A stretch of DNA of 10,103 nt from an archaeon (GTDB lineage: Archaea; Asgardarchaeota; Heimdallarchaeia; Hodarchaeales; S146-22): the NCBI GenBank assembly GCA_024276395.1, contig JAJRXH010000282.1, forward strand, positions 1 through 10,103, read 5' to 3'. A model generated the notes under the pieces. It did not search any database. It was given only the letters and a program-made list of their open reading frames with translations, and was not told where the DNA came from. The first letter of the stretch is position 1. Each line of letters opens with the position of its first letter. The position numbers and the translations under genes are program-made. This document shows, one piece after another, positions 1 through 6,292 of this stretch.

Positions 1-117
1 AGCGGGTTCAAGGTCGTGTCATCACGTTAATCGCTTCGTGAGGACCTCTCCCCGTGATGAGAGGATAAAACACGAGGTCTCGTGGGATTACCCCTGGTCA
101 CGGGTGGTTTTTCTTTA
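1..117 (+). ncRNA. Candidate structured RNA, 3' portion (5' end may lie outside the window)
   Basis: This stretch has about 60 G+C in its first 110 bases, clearly richer than the AT-rich genes around it, and I see no convincing reading frame. It is packed with complementary segments: AGGTC (11-15) with GACCT (43-47); TCATCACG (19-26) with CGTGATGA (53-60), a perfect 8-base match; CCTCTC (45-50) with GAGAGG (59-64); CCCGTGA (51-57) with TCACGGG (98-104); and a tight hairpin CACGA/TCGTG (71-84). Some exclude each other, since 53-57 can pair either upstream or downstream. It ends in a T-rich tract. I looked for tRNA, RNase P, SRP RNA and 5S landmarks and recognised none. It could also be a structured 5' leader or terminator of a gene lying to the left. 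Strand is inferred from the T tract and the gene to the right. Confidence 0.35.
108..116 (+). terminator. T-rich termination tract
   Basis: TTTTTCTTT directly follows the 51-57/98-104 stem. Oligo-T on the non-template strand is the usual archaeal termination signal, and here it has a GC stem in front of it. It would end the transcript covering the GC-rich region. Confidence 0.4.
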
Positions 118-188
118 AGTTCCGATCAAAGTCATCGATTCCATATAGAAAATTGATCTACACGCAAAACTTCATGACAAACGTGATC

Positions 189-202
189 AAAAGCTTTTTA
201 TG
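189..202 (+). promoter_or_regulatory. BRE/TATA-like promoter of the hook ATPase gene
   Basis: An A-rich stretch followed by AAGCTTTTTATG centres near 198, which predicts a transcript start near 224. That leaves a leader of about 15 bases before the ATG at 240. The box lies inside the longer open frame beginning with TTG at 153, which argues that the upstream TTG (153) and ATG (174) are not used. Close relatives of this box occur before the deacetylase gene and the LOG-like gene. Confidence 0.45.
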
Positions 203-239
203 GATTGACAGACGAACGTGTTTCGTGCGTGGTGCAAAA

Positions 240-2156
240 ATGACAGGCAATATCACAAATTGGCTAAAATCAGAAATAAGCGACAGCACAATAAAGATCA
301 TACAGCAACTAGTAAAAGAGACAGGCCACAAAAGTTTTGATCTTCTCATTCCTTCATGGTTTCTTGTTTCTGGTATCACGACCTTTGACGGTGATGTGAG
401 CTTTCAAATAGCACCTGGATTAAATGTAGTTTTTGCAGCATCTCATCATGGAAAAACCACCTTTCTAAACTCATTGTTTTTCACTCTTAGCAACTCTTTT
501 GATCTTCCTACAAGAAGAATCAGTTATTTAAGCACTAGAATAGCTAATAAATCCCGCCAGATAATACTAAGAACCCATTTGTTGTCAAAAATCTACGGGA
601 AAATAGAAATTTCAAAAACAATCACTCATGGTGGTAAAATCAAGAATGTAACCATTCAAAAACTTTCACGAAATGTCGAACGCGTTCTTTCTTCTAATTC
701 AACAGATGAATCAAAAATTACAGAAAAAAAACTGCTTGAATCTGGACATTTCAACAATTGGAAGGAATTCGCAAATTTCTATTCTATTTTCTTTTTTGGA
801 GAATTTCCACAACATTTACTAGATGAAAAATACCGCGGAATGAACTCCTCTGCATTTTTGAGAAAATTCTGGCATGAAGTTTCCGGAAACCACAAAGCAC
901 GAAAAATTCTTGATCACCTTGACTTTTTAATTAGAACAAAGACTCGTCGGCTCAATGAGCATAAAAAAACTCATGAAATACTAAAGAGATTCGTTGACAA
1001 TACCTCTAGCAAGGCGATAGTAGTCAATGAACCGAGTGATGAAATAATATCGGAGAGAATCAACCAATTAGAGAAAAAACTAAAACAGCTTACACGGGAA
1101 AGGCAACAACAAGCTGATGATAACAAAAACCATCTTGACGAATTAATAAATAATAAACTACAAATTCAAGAAGAGATTAACCGAATTGAAAGCGAATTAA
1201 CAAGATATAAAAGATTAGATGGTAATCAAAAAGTCTATGAACTATTTTGTCCTCTATGTGAGGATAATCTTCCAAAAAAGATAATTTTACGGAGAATAGA
1301 AGAGGACACGTGCCCTCTTTGTGGTTCTGGATCGTTATATGTTGATGTATCCGTCATTCTAGATCTAGAAGACGAAAAATTACGGTTATTAGATCAACTA
1401 TCGATAATAGAGAATAAGCTACAAGACTTCTTTCAGAAAAGAACTGACAGAAGTTTGGATATTGAAGAACAAATACTAAACATCAAATCACAACTTGAAG
1501 CTCTGACAATTCAAAAAAACTCTCTATCCGAAAAAAAACATTGGAAAAATATGGTTAACCAGATAGAACAAAAAACAGCATCCATTACGCCGCTTTCCAA
1601 AGAAGTCACCGAATTAAAAAAGGCCAAAAAAATCATTCAAGAAGAATATGACAAGAACATACTGAATATCACGCGCTCCCTCAACAGGCGTTTCATCCAA
1701 TTACAATCTGCATTATTTAACAACATTTTGGTCCAAATAGATGATCATTTCAAAACGAAAACCTTGAAACACAATACCTTTACAGATTTCTCGAATACAG
1801 AGAGAAAATTACTTGAGATCTGCTTTAGACTCGCTATTTGCGACACGCTATTCACTCAATGTAGTAAGCCATCATTTTTAATTCTCGAAACACCAGAGCA
1901 AGATCTTGATCAAACCTATAAGGACTTGTTAGCAGAGATGCTTGCCTCTTATCATGAAACTTTTAATTTAAACCAAGAACTTGCTCTCCGCCTAATTATC
2001 TCCATTGTTGACGGTGATTTTCTCAGGAATCTGAATGCTAAAACAAACTCTGCCTCAGAAATCAATGTTCTTCCGTTGCATAAATATTCGACCACTACAA
2101 CTGAAAGACAGCAAGCTCTTCTTACTACTTTCTTCAACGGTCAATCAAATCAATGA
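240..2156 (+). CDS. Rad50/SMC-like ABC ATPase with coiled coil and CPLC-CPLC zinc motif
   Basis: This is a 638-residue protein counted from the ATG at 240. That start is chosen because a TATA-like box lies at 194-202 and a weak GGTG lies 5 bases upstream. The P-loop is split from the rest of the ATPase head in Rad50/SMC fashion. Walker A is AASHHGKT (66-73). Two long heptad-like stretches rich in K/E/Q/L (about 230-325 and 373-480) flank a zinc-binding apex with CPLC at 337-340 and again at 358-361. The ABC signature is reduced to SNTE (518-521), followed by an Rad50-like helix. Walker B is LILETPEQDLD (547-557), with Glu in place of the usual Mg-binding Asp and Thr where the catalytic Glu normally sits. 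The likely role is cytosolic ATP-dependent DNA tethering, repair or defence. No Mre11-like nuclease or other partner is in the window, and the precise family is not recognised. Confidence 0.8.
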   Translation: MTGNITNWLKSEISDSTIKIIQQLVKETGHKSFDLLIPSWFLVSGITTFDGDVSFQIAPGLNVVFAASHHGKTTFLNSLFFTLSNSFDLPTRRISYLSTRIANKSRQIILRTHLLSKIYGKIEISKTITHGGKIKNVTIQKLSRNVERVLSSNSTDESKITEKKLLESGHFNNWKEFANFYSIFFFGEFPQHLLDEKYRGMNSSAFLRKFWHEVSGNHKARKILDHLDFLIRTKTRRLNEHKKTHEILKRFVDNTSSKAIVVNEPSDEIISERINQLEKKLKQLTRERQQQADDNKNHLDELINNKLQIQEEINRIESELTRYKRLDGNQKVYELFCPLCEDNLPKKIILRRIEEDTCPLCGSGSLYVDVSVILDLEDEKLRLLDQLSIIENKLQDFFQKRTDRSLDIEEQILNIKSQLEALTIQKNSLSEKKHWKNMVNQIEQKTASITPLSKEVTELKKAKKIIQEEYDKNILNITRSLNRRFIQLQSALFNNILVQIDDHFKTKTLKHNTFTDFSNTERKLLEICFRLAICDTLFTQCSKPSFLILETPEQDLDQTYKDLLAEMLASYHETFNLNQELALRLIISIVDGDFLRNLNAKTNSASEINVLPLHKYSTTTTERQQALLTTFFNGQSNQ

Positions 2157-2240
2157 AACGTGCTTGTGCCTTTGAGAGAAATTGATGATGAATCTATCAA
2201 TGAACCACGAATGTTAACAGTCAAGTGGACTTGAAAGAAA

Positions 2241-2272
2241 AACTTTTAATGATTTAAATTCAAATATTTAAA
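2241..2272 (+). promoter_or_regulatory. TATA-like elements before the 49-residue microprotein
   Basis: Two AT boxes lie here: CTTTTAATG after an A-rich run (about 2243-2251), and AATATTTAAAT (2262-2272). The first predicts a transcript start near 2272, leaving a leader that holds GGGGG. The second predicts a start near the ATG itself. Which one is used cannot be told by eye. Confidence 0.4.
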
Positions 2273-2294
2273 TGAAAACGTTGGGGGCATCATC

Positions 2295-2444
2295 ATGATC
2301 GCTAGCAAGAATTGGAACTTAAATCTAAACTTCACGAAAAAAGAATTGCTAATATTTCTAGGCTTATCAGCCTTAGTTGGAGTTGCCATTGCATCTTTAC
2401 TCTTTGGCGGCCCTGTTCTTGGTTCATTCCAACTCCCAACTTAG
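2295..2444 (+). CDS. 49-residue single-span membrane microprotein
   Basis: This short open frame starts at an ATG 7 bases after GGGGG (2283-2287) and has TATA-like boxes upstream. Its layout is a polar N-terminus with two lysines (FTKKE, 13-17), one hydrophobic segment (about 18-44, rich in L, A, G, V, I) and the ending FQLPT. It resembles a positively charged signal peptide or signal anchor with almost nothing behind it. The function is not recognised. It is about 340 bases upstream of a signal peptidase gene on the same strand, so it might be a substrate, a regulator or a partner of that membrane enzyme, but this is inference. A competing frame (2312-2518) lacks a ribosome site and is Cys/Phe/Ser-rich, so I prefer this one. 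Confidence 0.5.
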   Translation: MIASKNWNLNLNFTKKELLIFLGLSALVGVAIASLLFGGPVLGSFQLPT

Positions 2445-2607
2445 TGATTTCCTTTTTTACCATTACATTTTTTTGTTTCATATCTTACTCCTTCCTATTT
2501 AATTTTCTCCCTCGTTAGAATGTCCATTACGAATAATTTATGATGCAAAGATGCTGCTCCATTTTACTTCTCCATTTGAAGTTTAAATGAGCAAAAAATT
2601 CGCGTGT

Positions 2608-2632
2608 TCCTATCACGACTATCACGATAGGA
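2608..2632. repeat. Inverted repeat with tandem 9-mers
   Basis: TCCTATC (2608-2614) and GATAGGA (2626-2632) are perfect complements with an 11-base loop. The interior also reads as two near-identical 9-mers, TATCACGAC and TATCACGAT (2611-2628). It lies about 150 bases before the signal peptidase start. It could be a regulator-binding site or a small RNA hairpin, and no partner protein is evident. Confidence 0.4.
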
Positions 2633-2716
2633 TGAAGAAATTCCAGAACAGTCTTCTAGGTGAAGAACGCTAACACACAATAGTTCACCAAGATCACTCA
2701 TTTCCCTACCTAAAAA

Positions 2717-2733
2717 GAGCAAAACCATTTATT
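2717..2733 (+). promoter_or_regulatory. Probable promoter of the signal peptidase gene
   Basis: AGCAAAACC followed by ATTTATTG gives a BRE/TATA-like unit, predicting a transcript start near 2755 and a leader of about 30 bases. No clear ribosome site precedes the ATG at 2785 (the bases just before it read GTGTTTCGAA), so translation may be weak or use another mechanism. Confidence 0.3.
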
Positions 2734-2784
2734 GGAAAAGATGCCCTACCAGAAGTGCAAATTAATCTATTGTAGTGTTTCGAA

Positions 2785-4287
2785 ATGAAACGGATGCATC
2801 ATATCAGATTCACGCCGAGGTTTGCCTTTAGCATTGCTCTTTTTCTTATCATCTCGACCGTTTTATTTTTTACCATTAGTCCATATACCATCCAACCCGT
2901 ACTTTCAGGTTCTAATTCTCCAGCTCAACAGCTAGGTGATCTCATCGTCATTAACCGCGAGATATCACCAAAACAACTAGAAATCGGTGATGTGATTGTT
3001 TATTCACCAATAAACGTGAATTATCATATCATTCATCGAATAATTGCTAAAAAAGTGATTAATGGTGACTATTATTTTCTAGTTAAAGGAGATGCCAATT
3101 CCCAACCTGATGTAAGAGAAGAACACCCTCCTTACCAATTAAATGAACTCATCAACTTTACCTCAAAAAATGGCATTCGACATGAAATTGTGGGCACGTG
3201 GTATCACGAATCATTAATCGTTGGAAAAGTTACCTTAACAATCCCGATTGTTTCATGGCCAGTTATTCCCTTATTCACCTCCCAAATTCCACCTCTCCTC
3301 CACATCTACCTTTTCGCAATGATGTTAATCTATCTCTATTTTAGATATCAACTTCAAAAGATTCGTCCCATCATACTGCGTCTACGTCAAACAAGCTTGT
3401 CTGGAAACTCAGGAGGAATCATTACCCATGCCAAAACGGCCCTATTCATAACCCCAATTATTTTTTCATTCATATTAACCACCTTTGTAACCCAAACTAT
3501 CATTCTCAGTGATTCTCTTACCATTGATTACCAAAATTCTAATTTCACTTCGTTTAATGACACTAGGGATCAAATAATCACGTATCTGCACCAAACAGAA
3601 CTGAAATCAAACCAAGAAGTTATCGAATCAAACCGAACAACAATTAGAATTTCTTATCACAAAATAAATACTACCCATGGAACCATCCGAATAATAGAAG
3701 AAGGTATTCGCAGGAATTATCTTAATGATGCGACTGAAAATAACGAGGAAAGAATTTCATCCATCTATGACTATATCATTGAACTAAGCACGCTTTTCCT
3801 CACGAGTAAAAATGTAACAGCTCCACTTCATCGCCGATTATTTCCCTACCTCATTAAAATACCAGCATTCTTTGCAAATGATGATCCTCCCGAAGCTGTT
3901 GCAATGGGATTCATCATTCCGATAGAAAAAGGCAGCTTCACGCTAAACAATAAATCTATCAAGACACTAACCAGTACCGATCACTTAAACTTCATTCAAG
4001 ATATGTTAACACAATCCTACTCGCTTAAAGCACAATTCAATTCAAGTAATGATCTCTTACTAAATCAGTTCATTATCATTAGAGCTTCCATCTATCTTCC
4101 TCCCCTAGCATTCGACTTCATCGTGTTTACCATCGTCCCTTTTATCATTTTTAGACATTCAAAAAGACAATTTCTTGAAGAAATAAAAGAAAAAATCCAA
4201 GTACTAAGGGAAATAGATGAACTTAGTCATCAAATAAGGAGAAAAGAACATCATTCTCTAGAAGAAAGGCCAAATGAGGATCCATAA
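2785..4287 (+). CDS. Archaeal/ER-type signal peptidase I (S26B) with membrane-anchored ectodomain extension
   Basis: This membrane protease of 500 residues would cleave signal peptides on the outer face of the membrane. Residues 12-32 form an N-terminal anchor. The active-site blocks match the Ser/His/Asp/Asp type of Sec11: Ser43 in GSNSP (the usual form is SMxP, so Met is replaced by Asn), His84 in HIIHRI, and Asp103 and Asp109 in KGDANSQPD. The enzyme proper ends near 165-170. The typical archaeal enzyme is a third of this length. What follows is a membrane segment (about 171-188), a cytosolic loop, another membrane segment (about 217-240), an outer domain (241-433) with sequons at Asn253, 258, 283, 295, 343, 389 and 419, a last membrane segment (about 434-456) and a charged, probably helical cytosolic tail. 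The span/ectodomain/span layout recalls the DUF5305-type archaeal membrane proteins often found near such peptidases, but I cannot verify homology. Its 3' end overlaps the opposing nitroreductase gene. Confidence 0.88.
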   Translation: MKRMHHIRFTPRFAFSIALFLIISTVLFFTISPYTIQPVLSGSNSPAQQLGDLIVINREISPKQLEIGDVIVYSPINVNYHIIHRIIAKKVINGDYYFLVKGDANSQPDVREEHPPYQLNELINFTSKNGIRHEIVGTWYHESLIVGKVTLTIPIVSWPVIPLFTSQIPPLLHIYLFAMMLIYLYFRYQLQKIRPIILRLRQTSLSGNSGGIITHAKTALFITPIIFSFILTTFVTQTIILSDSLTIDYQNSNFTSFNDTRDQIITYLHQTELKSNQEVIESNRTTIRISYHKINTTHGTIRIIEEGIRRNYLNDATENNEERISSIYDYIIELSTLFLTSKNVTAPLHRRLFPYLIKIPAFFANDDPPEAVAMGFIIPIEKGSFTLNNKSIKTLTSTDHLNFIQDMLTQSYSLKAQFNSSNDLLLNQFIIIRASIYLPPLAFDFIVFTIVPFIIFRHSKRQFLEEIKEKIQVLREIDELSHQIRRKEHHSLEERPNEDP

Positions 4288-4778
4288 TTCTCCTTGAAGG
4301 CTAATTCATCCATTTTTCTCATTTGTCCTCTATAACCCTCTCCAGCAGGCTTACCAATAGGAATCAACGCAATAACTTGATGAGAATCTGGACATTTTAC
4401 GATGCGTTTCACAAGATCTCGATCAAATTCCAATAAAAGATGGTATCCCCATCCCAATGCAATCGCTGTCAATACTAGTTGATAGGTCGCCATCAATGCA
4501 TCTACTATTGCGGTGTCGTCATCAGCGTGCTGCTGATTAACCAGCAAAACCAGTATTATCGCAGCATTACGAACTATTTGCCCAGCAGCTACCGAATTAG
4601 ATAAGGCTTCTTTATTAAATTCTTCTTGAACAACGACAAAGCAATAGTTCTGAATTGTTGACAAATGTGGTGAGACTTGTGCGCTAGCCAATAAACTCTG
4701 TAACTCATCCATTGTCATACTTGAAGGAATGAAATCGTGATAAAACTTATTGTTAAGGATGACCTCGAAAATATCCAT
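4251..4778 (-). CDS. Divergent nitroreductase-family protein
   Basis: A 175-residue protein with the single-domain layout of the FMN-dependent nitroreductase family. Recognisable parts are the helix-strand start with PHLSTIQNYCFVVV (37-50, for the usual PSxxNxQPW-F-vvv), the central helix DALMATYQLVLTAIALGWG (93-111), the VIALIPIGKP strand (135-144) and a C-terminal MDELAFKENYG block (156-166). The N-terminal RRSxR motif, which normally grips the FMN phosphate, reads NKFYH (10-14). The Pro-Trp after Gln is missing. Cofactor binding may therefore be altered, and the substrate cannot be predicted. The ATG at 4778 follows GAGGT by 9 bases (4788-4792), a good start. The gene runs tail to tail with the signal peptidase gene, the stops sharing 37 bases. 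Confidence 0.78.
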   Translation of the reverse strand: MDIFEVILNNKFYHDFIPSSMTMDELQSLLASAQVSPHLSTIQNYCFVVVQEEFNKEALSNSVAAGQIVRNAAIILVLLVNQQHADDDTAIVDALMATYQLVLTAIALGWGYHLLLEFDRDLVKRIVKCPDSHQVIALIPIGKPAGEGYRGQMRKMDELAFKENYGSSFGLSSRE

Positions 4779-4787
4779 TCTTCTCTA

Positions 4788-4828
4788 ACCTCTAGTGCCC
4801 AATTGACAAGCGAACTTGATAAACTATA
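4788..4828 (-). promoter_or_regulatory. Promoter and ribosome site of the nitroreductase gene
   Basis: Read leftward, ACTATAGTTTATC (4830-4818) is TATA-like and predicts a transcript start near 4796-4800. GAGGT (4792-4788) then lies 9 bases before the ATG, so the leader is only about 20 bases. Confidence 0.45.
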
Positions 4829-4839
4829 GTTTTTAACTA

Positions 4840-4953
4840 TTTCTAATTCATTTCATCATTTCACCGACTCAATTAGATAACTACTAGTTCCCCCTAACAA
4901 AAAAATAAAATAATTGCTAATAACAATTGAAAAAACAAGAAATGAATTAGAAA
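4840..4953. repeat. 15-base perfect inverted repeat spanning the intergenic region
   Basis: TTTCTAATTCATTTC (4840-4854) is the exact reverse complement of GAAATGAATTAGAAA (4939-4953), with 84 bases between them. The right arm overlaps the probable terminator of the isocitrate dehydrogenase gene, and the left arm sits upstream of the nitroreductase promoter. No transposase or terminal-repeat gene lies between. The arms are AT-rich, so chance is possible, although 15 exact bases is long for it. Confidence 0.55.
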
Positions 4954-4956
4954 AAA
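4930..4956 (-). terminator. Oligo-T terminator after isocitrate dehydrogenase
   Basis: Read leftward, two T6 tracts (4956-4951 and 4935-4930) follow the stop of the dehydrogenase within 20-46 bases. Consecutive T tracts are typical archaeal terminators. Confidence 0.5.
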
Positions 4957-4975
4957 GGTATAGAAAGAGGACCAA

Positions 4976-6277
4976 CTACAAGTTCTTTATGATAGCAGCT
5001 GCATACTCAGACGTGCTCACTGGATCAATGCCACCTAACTGTCTTGCCAAGTCATAGGTCACTACTTTTTGAGCAATTGTCTTTTCAATGGCATTCTTAA
5101 TTGCAGTGCTTGCCTCATCCCATCCTAGATACTCTAGCATCATACAACCACTTAAAATCTCAGCTGTTGGATTTACCTTGTTTTGTCCTGTATATTTTGG
5201 CGCCGTGCCGTGTATGGGCTCAAAAACAGCAATGAAATCACCAATATTTCCACCAGGCGCTATTCCGAGACCACCAACCTGTGCAGCTGCCGCATCTGAA
5301 AGATAATCTCCATTGAGATTAGGAAGAGCAAGAACATCATACTCATTTGGACGAGTCAACAGTTGTTGAAGCATATTATCCGCGATGCGATCTTTAATTA
5401 CAATTTTTCCATCAGGTACCTCTCCATTATACTTTTCCCACAATTCTGCCTCGGTAATGATCACATCGCCAAATTCTTCCCTTGTCAACTCATAGCCCCA
5501 GTCTCTAAAGGCACCTTCCGTGTATTTCATAATGTTCCCTTTATGAACTAGCGTGACTGACTTTCTACCCTTTTCAAGAGCATACAAAATGGCTTTACGG
5601 ACCAATCTTTTCGTCCCAAACTCACTAATCGGTTTGATGCCAATTCCGGAATCTTCCCGTATTTTTACGCCAAATTCCTCTTGAAGATAGTGAATAAGCT
5701 TTCGAGCTTCCTCAGAGCCTCTGGGCCACTCTATCCCAGCATAGACATCTTCCGTGTTTTCACGGAAAAGAACCATATTCATCTTTTCTGGATGTCTTAC
5801 TGGTGATGGAACACCCTTGATATAAAAAATTGGTCTTACATTGGCATACAAATCAAGCATTTGTCTCAATCCTACATTCAAGCTCCGGAATCCCCCAGCC
5901 ACGGGAGTGGTAAGCGGCCCTTTAATGGCAACAACAAAATGTTTGATGGCTTCCAAGGTCTCTTTTGGTAGATAAATCCCTCTTACCTTCTCAGCATCCA
6001 TCGATTGCAAATCTTCATCCGAGAGTCCTTCACCATAAACTTCGCGTGCCACTTCACCAGCATAGACTTCCATCCAGCTAATTGAACGCCTGCCTCCATA
6101 CACCTTAGCTACCGCAGCATCAATTATCTGTCGCGCTGCAGCCGTAACTTCTGGACCGATACCATCACCTCGAATGTAAGGTATGATTGGATTATCTGGA
6201 ACTACAATTTTGCCTGCTTGTTGATCTATCTCTATTTTTTCACCTTCTGGAACGGTAACGTGCTTGAATTCTACCAT
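4976..6277 (-). CDS. icd: NADP-dependent isocitrate dehydrogenase
   Basis: This enzyme of 433 residues oxidatively decarboxylates isocitrate to 2-oxoglutarate in the cytosolic citric-acid pathway. Alignment from memory with E. coli Icd is nearly gap-free. The isocitrate site is Ser132, Asn134, Arg138, Arg148 and Arg172, with Tyr179 and Lys246 as catalytic pair (HKGNIMK). Metal ligands are Asp296, Asp324 and Asp328 (NLNGDYLSD). The cofactor site is the NADP type: Lys361, Tyr362, Val368, Tyr408 and Arg412 correspond to E. coli Lys344, Tyr345, Val351, Tyr391 and Arg395. Ser132 is the residue phosphorylated in E. coli, but no kinase is visible here. The ATG at 6277 follows AAGGT by 8 bases. Only 15 bases separate it from the LOG-like gene upstream, so the two are probably co-transcribed. 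The gene is somewhat richer in G+C than its neighbours. Confidence 0.97.
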   Translation of the reverse strand: MVEFKHVTVPEGEKIEIDQQAGKIVVPDNPIIPYIRGDGIGPEVTAAARQIIDAAVAKVYGGRRSISWMEVYAGEVAREVYGEGLSDEDLQSMDAEKVRGIYLPKETLEAIKHFVVAIKGPLTTPVAGGFRSLNVGLRQMLDLYANVRPIFYIKGVPSPVRHPEKMNMVLFRENTEDVYAGIEWPRGSEEARKLIHYLQEEFGVKIREDSGIGIKPISEFGTKRLVRKAILYALEKGRKSVTLVHKGNIMKYTEGAFRDWGYELTREEFGDVIITEAELWEKYNGEVPDGKIVIKDRIADNMLQQLLTRPNEYDVLALPNLNGDYLSDAAAAQVGGLGIAPGGNIGDFIAVFEPIHGTAPKYTGQNKVNPTAEILSGCMMLEYLGWDEASTAIKNAIEKTIAQKVVTYDLARQLGGIDPVSTSEYAAAIIKNL

Positions 6278-6292
6278 CTTATTTCACCTTCT

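Larger units (their letters stand above)
2445..2784. other. 340-base intergenic spacer
   Basis: No convincing gene is seen here. The spacer holds a tandem TATCACGAC/TATCACGAT pair inside a short inverted repeat (2608-2632) and the probable promoter of the signal peptidase near 2721-2733. A 28-codon frame (2587-2673, beginning MSKKFACSYHDYHD) has no ribosome site and is not called. The T-rich part at 2449-2515 may serve to terminate the microprotein transcript. Confidence 0.6.

Noticed and set aside
1..20. GGTTCAA at 5-11 as a tRNA T-loop or end of a tRNA
   Set aside because: The flanking bases cannot form a five-base T stem or acceptor stem, and no CCA or discriminator context follows.
1..45. 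Resemblance of the left edge to the conserved 23S rRNA stretch containing GTCGTGAGACAG
   Set aside because: Only scattered words match. The order and the following sequence do not continue as 23S rRNA.
153..239. N-terminal extension of the hook ATPase from a TTG at 153 or an ATG at 174
   Set aside because: A TATA-like box at 194-202 lies within it, no ribosome site precedes either codon, and the extra residues show no family pattern. The ATG at 240 fits the predicted transcript start.
2312..2518. 68-codon + strand frame overlapping the microprotein
   Set aside because: It has no ribosome site, its composition is rich in Cys, Phe, Ser and Trp, and it competes with the 49-residue frame that has GGGGG and promoter boxes.
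2587..2673. 28-codon + strand frame beginning MSKKFACSYHD
   Set aside because: There is no ribosome site and only a weak TATA-like box. A large part of it is the TATCACGA repeat.
5088..5551. Open frames opposite isocitrate dehydrogenase (5088-5306 and 5363-5551)
   Set aside because: These are antisense shadows of a strongly conserved gene, with no ribosome sites or family resemblance.
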